Positions 8,713 through 12,388 of a DNA stretch of 12,388 nucleotides are shown here, piece by piece. The position numbers and the translations under genes were made by a program. Each line of letters opens with the position of its first letter. The first letter of the stretch is position 1. Under the pieces are notes generated by a model. It did not search any database. It saw nothing but the letters and a program-made list of their open reading frames with translations, and was not told the origin of the DNA. Origin of the DNA: Ruminococcaceae bacterium UBA4306 (GTDB lineage: Bacteria; Bacillota; Clostridia; Oscillospirales; Acutalibacteraceae); contig DGUQ01000206.1 of NCBI GenBank assembly GCA_002394725.1, positions 1-12,388 of the forward strand, given 5' to 3'.

Positions 8713-10305
8713 ATGACAAAATATATATTTGTAACCGGAGGCGTTGTGTCGGGACTGGGCAAGGGCATCACCGCCGCCTCACTCGGCAGACTGCTGAAAG
8801 CGCGCGGCTTGAAGGTCGCCGCCCAGAAGCTCGACCCGTATATCAACGTCGATCCCGGCACTATGAGTCCTTATCAGCACGGCGAAGTGTATGTGACCGA
8901 GGATGGCGCCGAGACCGACCTCGATCTCGGTCATTATGAGCGGTTTATTGATGAGAATCTGAACAAATACAGTAACCTCACTACAGGCAAGGTTTACTCA
9001 AACGTACTCAACAAGGAGCGTCACGGTGAGTATCTCGGCAAAACGGTACAGGTGATTCCGCATATCACGGACGAGATCAAGCGCTTCATCTACAGCGTAG
9101 GCAAAAAGACTGATGCGGACGTCGTCATCACCGAGATCGGCGGCACGATCGGCGATATCGAGAGCCAGCCCTTCATCGAGGCGATCCGACAGGTCGGTCA
9201 CGAGGTAGGCGAGGACAACCGCCTGTATATCCATGTGACCCTCGTGCCGTATCTCAAAGCGTCCGGCGAGCATAAGAGCAAGCCTACCCAACACTCCGTC
9301 AAGGAATTACAGGGCTTCGGCGTATCGCCCGATATCATCATCCTGCGTACCGATGAGCCGATCACCGACAAGGGAATTTTCGATAAGATCGCAGGCTTCT
9401 GCAACGTATGGCCTGACTGCGTGATCGAGAATCTCACCCTGCCCGTGCTGTATGAAGCGCCCTTGATGCTCGAGAAGGCGCACCTCTCCGATATCGTATG
9501 CCGCGAGCTGAATCTGAAATCCCACAAGCCCGATCTGAGCGACTGGGAGCACATGGTCGATCGTATCAAGACGCGTGAAAGAACAGTCAAGATCGGTCTG
9601 GTGGGCAAGTATGTGGAGCTGCACGACGCTTATCTCAGCGTAGCCGAAGCACTCCGTCACGCGGGCTACTATCAGGGCGCGTCGGTTGAGATCAAGTGGA
9701 TCGACGCGGAAAGTATCACTGCGGAGAACGTCGATGATATCCTCGGCGAGACTGACGGCATCATTGTCCCGGGCGGCTTCGGTCAGCGCGGGATCGAGGG
9801 CATGATCATCGCCGCGCAGTATGCGAGAGAGCATGAGATGCCGTACTTCGGCATTTGTCTGGGTATGCAGATCGCGGTCATCGAATACGCAAGAAATGTC
9901 GCGGGCATCAAAAAAGCGAACTCCGGAGAGTTCGCTCAGAATGTTCCCAAGGTGATCGATTTTATGCCGGGACAGAACGATGAGATTGACAAGGGCGGCA
10001 CCCTGCGCCTCGGCGCGTATCCGTGCATCGTGCAGGAAAACACGACAATGTACAGTGCATACAATGCTCGAGAGATCAGCGAGCGCCACCGTCATCGCTA
10101 TGAGTTCAACAACGAGTATCGTGACGCACTGCAAAACGCCGGACTGGTACTGTCGGGCTTATCTCCCGACGGCAGATTGGTCGAAACGGTCGAGCTCAGC
10201 GACAGACCGTTCTACGTCGGTGTGCAGTATCACCCAGAGTTCAAATCTCGTCCCAACAAGCCGCATCCGCTGTTCTCAGCCTTCATCAAAGCGGCATTAC
10301 AATAA
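8713..10305 (+). CDS. pyrG: CTP synthase (glutamine-hydrolysing)
   Basis: Makes CTP from UTP, ATP and glutamine in the last step of de novo pyrimidine nucleotide synthesis. I take ATG 8713 as the start: it gives the canonical N-terminus [18 protein letters not shown] and has AAGGAAGG at 8698-8705. An in-frame TTG at 8686 would add nine unrelated residues and lacks a good ribosome binding site. The product is 530 residues, normal for the family. The synthetase domain (about 1-265) has the P-loop [10 protein letters not shown] (9-18) and conserved segments such as [19 protein letters not shown]. The class I glutaminase domain (about 290-530) has GGFGQRG, the nucleophile Cys382 in GICLGMQ, and His507/Glu509 in YHPEF. 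All catalytic residues are present. The gene is co-oriented with gltBD, 71 nt downstream of gltD with a hairpin repeat between, so cotranscription is possible but not shown. Confidence 0.98.
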   Translation: MTKYIFVTGGVVSGLGKGITAASLGRLLKARGLKVAAQKLDPYINVDPGTMSPYQHGEVYVTEDGAETDLDLGHYERFIDENLNKYSNLTTGKVYSNVLNKERHGEYLGKTVQVIPHITDEIKRFIYSVGKKTDADVVITEIGGTIGDIESQPFIEAIRQVGHEVGEDNRLYIHVTLVPYLKASGEHKSKPTQHSVKELQGFGVSPDIIILRTDEPITDKGIFDKIAGFCNVWPDCVIENLTLPVLYEAPLMLEKAHLSDIVCRELNLKSHKPDLSDWEHMVDRIKTRERTVKIGLVGKYVELHDAYLSVAEALRHAGYYQGASVEIKWIDAESITAENVDDILGETDGIIVPGGFGQRGIEGMIIAAQYAREHEMPYFGICLGMQIAVIEYARNVAGIKKANSGEFAQNVPKVIDFMPGQNDEIDKGGTLRLGAYPCIVQENTTMYSAYNAREISERHRHRYEFNNEYRDALQNAGLVLSGLSPDGRLVETVELSDRPFYVGVQYHPEFKSRPNKPHPLFSAFIKAALQ

Positions 10306-10309
10306 GTCG

Positions 10310-10345
10310 TTGCGAGGGAATGACACACTGGTCATCCCGCGGCAA
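10310..10345 (+). repeat. REP-like imperfect hairpin just after pyrG
   Basis: TTGCGAGGGAATGAC (10310-10324) faces GTCATCCCGCGGCAA (10331-10345) across a 6-nt loop. Eleven of 15 positions pair as Watson-Crick and one more as a wobble. The ends, GTCGTTGCGAGG and GCGGCAATC, resemble the dispersed GTCATTGCGAGG...GGCAATC repeats I recall from many Firmicutes intergenic regions. It starts 4 nt after the pyrG stop and may stabilise that mRNA. Confidence 0.55.
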
Positions 10346-10396
10346 TCAACCCTTTTGTCGGTATGACGGCCGTTAACTCTCCGGTCGTATTCCGTT

Positions 10397-10476
10397 CAGC
10401 CTGACAGCAAAAGCATGAGTCCGTCTTTTGTGCCTTGTCACAAAGTCCCTTCCGAGTTGCTTTTGTTGTCAGGCTG
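10397..10476. repeat. 80-bp palindrome with 19-bp inverted ends
   Basis: CAGCCTGACAGCAAAAGCA (10397-10415) is the inverse of TGCTTTTGTTGTCAGGCTG (10458-10476) at 18 of 19 positions, the exception being a G-U-compatible pair. Inside, CTTTTGTG and CACAAAG (about 10434-10447) form a nested stem. No coding sequence or transposase is present. It could be a MITE-like remnant, a strong transcript-end structure, or a cruciform-forming repeat. Both flanks lack a clear target-site duplication. Confidence 0.7.
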
Positions 10477-10656
10477 TTTGTTATGTCAAAATCCATTCGA
10501 CTTTGACCGTCTCTTGTGCTCTGTTGTACAGATGATTCATTTTGCAACCCATGTCATTGTGCTCTCAGCTTGGTGCCATCATTGTGTAAGGGAAAGTTCA
10601 AAAAGACAAATGTGCGGATTATCGAAATGGTAGAAATACAAAGCCATGGTTTTATG

Positions 10657-10738
10657 GGGGGTGCGTAAGCCGCTCATTCGGGAGAGCGCTTGGTTCGCAT
10701 TCAAGAGGTCAGCGGTTCGAATCCGCTTATCTCCACCA
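10657..10738 (+). tRNA. tRNA-Ala(CGC)-like gene with about 6 extra bases before the D arm (possibly a pseudo-tRNA)
   Basis: The acceptor 5' strand GGGGGTG (10657-10663) pairs fully with TATCTCC (10728-10734), three of the pairs being G-U. One of these is G3-U70, the alanine identity pair; discriminator A and encoded CCA follow (10735-10738). The D arm is GCTC-ATTCGGGA-GAGC (10672-10687). The anticodon arm is CTTGG-TTCGCAT-TCAAG (10689-10705), anticodon CGC at 10696-10698, which reads the alanine codon GCG. The variable loop is AGGTC. The T arm is AGCGG-TTCGAAT-CCGCT (10711-10727). The anomaly lies between acceptor and D stem: eight bases (CGTAAGCC, 10664-10671) instead of two, so the total is 82 nt and the normal U8 position is disturbed. 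Everything else is canonical, so this may be a functional variant, a decayed copy or an RNA-bound tRNA mimic. Confidence 0.6.
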
Positions 10739-10742
10739 TTGA

Positions 10743-10780
10743 AAAAGACGGTAGGTATCGTAAGATATCTACTGTCTTTT
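10743..10780 (+). terminator. 17-bp hairpin terminator after the tRNA-like gene
   Basis: AAAAGACGGTAGGTATC (10743-10759) pairs with GATATCTACTGTCTTTT (10764-10780) over 17 bp with two G-U pairs and a GTAA loop. The A-rich base and T-rich 3' arm act as the U-tract. It begins 5 nt after the CCA of the tRNA-like gene. Confidence 0.8.
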
Positions 10781-10795
10781 CATTTATACCGTACA

Positions 10796-10977
10796 GTGGA
10801 GATAAGCGGGATTCGAAGGCGACTGTGCCGAGGTTCGAGCTGTGCGAAGAACCGAAGGTAAAAATGATTCAGTGAATCATTTTTAAGGAGAGCGTAGGCG
10901 CGACTTCTGTCAGGAGGTGACGCTCCCAAGACGGGGTAACCGCCGTCCTGCAAGTATTACATAGCTTATCTCCACCA
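10796..10977 (+). repeat. 182-bp multi-hairpin cassette bounded by inverted copies of the tRNA 3' end (candidate structured RNA or MITE)
   Basis: The left end GTGGAGATAAGC (10796-10807) is the exact inverse of GCTTATCTCCAC (10964-10975), and CA follows to complete CCA. The right end GCTTATCTCCACCA (10964-10977) repeats the tRNA end at 10725-10738 directly, 239 bp on. The left end is a longer inverted copy of the tRNA acceptor and T loop: 10796-10817 matches the inverse of 10716-10736 with one added G. Between the ends are at least four hairpins: GGTTCG with CGAAGAACC (10832-10853); a perfect 11-bp AAAAATGATTC stem (10860-10884); GAGCGT with ACGCTC enclosing CTTCT/AGGAG (about 10890-10925); and GACGG with CCGTC enclosing GGT/ACC (about 10930-10947). 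A weak -10-like TATACC (10785-10790) sits just before the left end and a strong terminator follows the right end. It has no T arm or tag-peptide frame, so it is not a tmRNA. I recognise no RNA family. Confidence 0.6.
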
Positions 10978-10978
10978 G

Positions 10979-11017
10979 AAAATAACCGCTTGTTCGTTAT
11001 GAACAAGCGGTTATTTT
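10979..11017. terminator. Perfect 17-bp terminator hairpin after the cassette
   Basis: AAAATAACCGCTTGTTC (10979-10995) pairs perfectly with GAACAAGCGGTTATTTT (11001-11017), loop GTTAT, with T-rich sequence after it. The A-run on the left lets it work in both directions. It starts one base after the repeated CCA at 10975-10977, as a terminator would follow an RNA gene. Confidence 0.9.
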
Positions 11018-11219
11018 TGTGCTTATTATGCTGTCGCTATTTATAAAAACATTGGGCGAATTGCTGTGTACATCATCAAAAACCTTGAGCATAGGGTGAC
11101 AGAAATAATCCCGACAGCGTCAAGGCTACTGTGACAGACCGGCTGAATCAATAATCAAACAATAAGCAACTCTTTTTCATAAAGGGTTTCTTATCTCACT
11201 TTTTTGGGAAAACTGCCCG
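11018..11219. other. Intergenic, no gene recognised
   Basis: About 200 bp between the terminator and the flavodoxin promoter. A short open stretch runs on the plus strand to a TGA at about 11132-11134 (ending IIPTASRLL) but has no start codon, ribosome binding site or recognised family. CCTTG and CAAGG near 11080-11125 are weakly inverted. I see nothing else. Confidence 0.5.
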
Positions 11220-11248
11220 TTGTTTTCGTTAAAAGGATGCGATATAAT
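11220..11248 (+). promoter_or_regulatory. Sigma-A-type promoter for the flavodoxin gene
   Basis: A weak -35 TTGTTT (11220-11225), a 17-bp spacer and a perfect -10 TATAAT (11243-11248). The predicted start is near 11255. A small dyad CAACT-AC-AGTTG (11263-11274) lies just downstream of the start and could be an operator, though this is speculative. Confidence 0.7.
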
Positions 11249-11307
11249 AGAATCAAAAAAACAACTACAGTTGCTAAAATCAATTTCAAGAAATATAGGA
11301 GGACAGT

Positions 11308-11823
11308 ATGAAGAATTTAGTTATTTACTATTCCAGACGCGGACAGAACTATGTCAACGGTTCTGTCAAAAACCTTGTCAAAGGTAACGCCGAGGTTATC
11401 ACACAGTTTATTAAAGACGCGGTTGACGCGGATGTGTTTGAGGTCGATACCGTCAAGCCATACGACAAGGATTATATGGTTTGTATCGAAGAAGCAAAGG
11501 CGGAACTCAGAGCAAAAGCTCGTCCCGGGCTCAAAGAAATGCTCGACGATATTTCGGAATATGACAACATCTTCATCGTCGGTCCCAACTGGTGGGGCAT
11601 TTATCCGATGGCGCTGTATACCCAGCTCGAAGCCCTCGACTTCTCAGGCAAGACCGTTCACTATGTCGTCACGCATGAGGGCTCGGGGCTCGGCGGCGTA
11701 CCGAAGACCATCCCTGCATCCTGCAAGGGCGCAAAGATCGGCGCAAGCCTTGCCGTTCACGGCGGCAGCGCGCCGTCCTCGGAAAGTCAGGTCGCGAGCT
11801 GGGCAAAGTCCGCGGTCGAATAA
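11308..11823 (+). CDS. Flavodoxin-family FMN protein
   Basis: A 171-residue soluble protein of the flavodoxin fold, near the Flavodoxin_4 type. Strand one and the FMN phosphate loop are MKNLVIYYSRRGQNYVNGS. The loop is SRRGQN (residues 9-14), unlike the classical (S/T)xTGxT of electron-transfer flavodoxins. IFIVGPNWWGIYPMAL (88-103) supplies the aromatic residues that usually cover the isoalloxazine ring, and VTHEGSGLGGVPKTI forms the later flavin-contacting loop. The family reduces quinones or other small molecules, or carries electrons; the substrate here is unknown. ATG 11308 follows AGGAGG (11297-11302). The gene has its own promoter and no partner in the same transcript. No signal peptide or membrane segment is seen. 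Family call is firm, function is not. Confidence 0.9.
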   Translation: MKNLVIYYSRRGQNYVNGSVKNLVKGNAEVITQFIKDAVDADVFEVDTVKPYDKDYMVCIEEAKAELRAKARPGLKEMLDDISEYDNIFIVGPNWWGIYPMALYTQLEALDFSGKTVHYVVTHEGSGLGGVPKTIPASCKGAKIGASLAVHGGSAPSSESQVASWAKSAVE

Positions 11824-11946
11824 TCGACAATCCAAGAGAGAAAAATAGCATTCGTAACTTGAAATGACGCGTATACTACGGTGAAAGAGCTGTTGTTGTG
11901 TACGGATAAGCATGCAGACGACATCACAGAGATGGTTCATTCTCGC

Positions 11947-11975
11947 TTGAAAAATCCATTCAAAAGTGCTATAAT
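11947..11975 (+). promoter_or_regulatory. Strong sigma-A-type promoter for the veg-like gene
   Basis: -35 TTGAAA (11947-11952), a 17-bp spacer, extended -10 TGC and TATAAT (11970-11975). The predicted start is near 11982. Near-consensus spacing and the extended -10 suggest strong expression, consistent with the known high vegetative expression of veg in Bacillus subtilis. Confidence 0.88.
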
Positions 11976-11983
11976 ACTATTAC

Positions 11984-12040
11984 AACGTGTAGCGTATGAC
12001 CGCGTAAGTCCGGTTGGCGTTACACGTTTTCTGTATTTTT
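11984..12040 (+). promoter_or_regulatory. 5' leader hairpin and U-rich tract before the veg-like gene
   Basis: AACGTGTAGCG (11984-11994) pairs with CGTTACACGTT (12018-12028) over 11 bp with one G-U pair, enclosing ACCG/CGGT (11999-12002 with 12011-12014). TTCTGTATTTTT follows and runs straight into GGAGGA, the ribosome binding site (12041-12046). The hairpin would start within about 3 nt of the mRNA 5' end. It may protect the mRNA, or act as an attenuator because the T-rich tract gives it a terminator shape. Confidence 0.6.
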
Positions 12041-12053
12041 GGAGGAAATAAAA

Positions 12054-12296
12054 ATGACACAGCTTGATATGATTAAGAAAAAGGTAAATTATTTGTATTC
12101 CGTCTCTCCGAGGATTCGTATCAATGTCAGATTGAACCATCCGAGACTGGAGTTGAAAAATGACGAGGTAGAGATCAAGGGCGTCTATAAAAACATCTTT
12201 ACCATTGAAGAATACACGACGGGCGCACCGAGAATTCACTCCCTGCAATACGTCGATATCCTGACCGGTAATATCGAAATCGTTGAGAAGAATTGA
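12054..12296 (+). CDS. veg: Veg-family protein
   Basis: An 80-residue small soluble basic protein. ATG 12054 is chosen because GGAGGA (12041-12046) sits 7 nt upstream and because an in-frame TTG at 12039 overlaps that site. The sequence follows the Veg (formerly DUF1021) pattern: a helical N-terminus (MIKKKVNYL), then small beta strands (RIRINVRL, EVEIKGVYKNIFTIEEY) and the signature YVDILTGNIEI (66-76), close to YADILTENVEL of B. subtilis Veg. In B. subtilis Veg is highly expressed during growth and stimulates biofilm gene expression; biochemical action is unclear. The gene is monocistronic here as far as visible. Sequence identity to Bacillus Veg is limited outside the C-terminal half, so the symbol is given on family grounds. 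Confidence 0.75.
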   Translation: MTQLDMIKKKVNYLYSVSPRIRINVRLNHPRLELKNDEVEIKGVYKNIFTIEEYTTGAPRIHSLQYVDILTGNIEIVEKN

Positions 12297-12354
12297 TACT
12301 AAGTAGCAATAAAACACTTTAATACCTATTGCGTAGAATTCCGCATAACTGCGT

Positions 12355-12388
12355 TGTCAGTCTTGACAGGCGCCAGCCTGCCTGCGAC
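12355..12388. repeat. Possible start of a repeat or promoter at the window edge
   Basis: TGTCA-GTCT-TGACA (12355-12368) is a perfect dyad containing the consensus -35 TTGACA (12363-12368), followed by the small stem CAGGC-GCCA-GCCTG (12367-12380). The window ends where a -10 would begin. No terminator is visible between the veg-like gene and this point. Confidence 0.3.

Larger units (their letters stand above)
10306..10656. other. Gene-free, palindrome-rich intergenic region after pyrG
   Basis: I see no supported protein gene in this roughly 350-bp gap. It holds a REP-like hairpin (10310-10345), a smaller hairpin (ACGGCCG 10366-10372 with CGGTCGT 10382-10388, one G-U pair), an 80-bp palindrome (10397-10476) and a short GTCAAA/TTTGAC dyad (10485-10490 with 10502-10507). 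From 10508 to the tRNA-like gene I see no clear structure and no convincing promoter. No classical U-tract terminator follows pyrG; the palindromes may serve as its 3' end. Confidence 0.7.

Noticed and set aside
9307..10134. A 275-residue minus-strand open frame inside pyrG
   Set aside because: It lies wholly within pyrG, whose catalytic residues are all intact, and it has no family motif or ribosome binding site.
10415..10633. A 72-residue plus-strand open frame after pyrG
   Set aside because: It overlaps the 80-bp palindrome, has no ribosome binding site and a composition unlike the neighbouring genes.
10646..10875. Overlapping 61-71-residue frames across the tRNA-like gene
   Set aside because: They read through the tRNA arms and the terminator hairpin, so RNA structure explains the sequence better.
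10796..10977. tmRNA
   Set aside because: The paired ends and CCA recall tmRNA, but there is no T arm before the acceptor strand, no tag-peptide reading frame and the length is about half the usual.
10738..10977. Genomic island or prophage remnant at a tRNA attachment site
   Set aside because: The direct repeats are only 239 bp apart, with no integrase or cargo gene between them. A small repeat cassette fits better.
11881..12051. A 56-codon open frame from GTG ending just before the veg-like start
   Set aside because: It spans a near-consensus promoter and the leader hairpin and lacks a ribosome binding site.
11937..12317. A 126-residue minus-strand frame over the veg-like gene
   Set aside because: It is antisense to a recognisable Veg protein with a good promoter and ribosome binding site, and has no family resemblance.
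1..12388. CRISPR array, transposase or phage genes
   Set aside because: I found no regularly spaced direct repeats and no transposase, integrase or phage-like coding sequence in either strand.

Overview
The window looks like a chromosomal segment of an anaerobic Clostridia member of the Ruminococcaceae/Oscillospiraceae kind. The signs are strong AGGAGG-type ribosome binding sites, a NuoF-like/ferredoxin/GltD-like flavin redox locus, a Veg-family protein (a Firmicutes marker), G+C-rich coding regions between AT-rich gaps, and small hairpin repeats of a type I recall from such genomes. The taxonomic call is an inference; no marker gene fixes the genus.

Layout. (1) Bases 1-2536 hold the 3' end of a NuoF-like flavoprotein subunit, followed at once by a 733-residue fusion of a [2Fe-2S] ferredoxin, an NfnB/GltD-like NADPH flavoprotein and a double [4Fe-4S] ferredoxin. 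Together they resemble a soluble electron-transferring, possibly electron-bifurcating, transhydrogenase of the Stn/Nfn type. A strong intrinsic terminator follows. (2) Bases 2614-10305 carry gltB, gltD (both glutamate synthase subunits) and pyrG (CTP synthase) on the same strand, with a two-hairpin repeat between gltD and pyrG. (3) Bases 10306-11017 contain no protein gene but are dense in structure: a REP-like hairpin, an 80-bp palindrome, a tRNA-Ala-like gene with about six extra bases before its D arm, a 17-bp terminator hairpin, a 182-bp multi-hairpin cassette whose ends are inverted copies of the tRNA 3' end, and a second perfect 17-bp terminator hairpin directly after the repeated CCA. 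(4) Bases 11018-12388 hold a flavodoxin-family gene and a veg-like gene, each with its own promoter; the veg-like gene also has a 5' leader hairpin. A possible repeat starts at the right edge.

How the genes work together. The first two genes would interconvert NADH, NADPH and ferredoxin. GltB and GltD use glutamine, 2-oxoglutarate and reducing power (normally NADPH) to make glutamate. PyrG also takes its nitrogen from glutamine. The order thus joins reductant balancing to glutamine-dependent nitrogen assimilation, although the terminator at 2545-2584 suggests the redox genes and gltBD are not simply one transcription unit. The most unusual part is the tRNA-end-bounded cassette at 10657-11017. 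I cannot assign it to a known RNA or mobile-element family.
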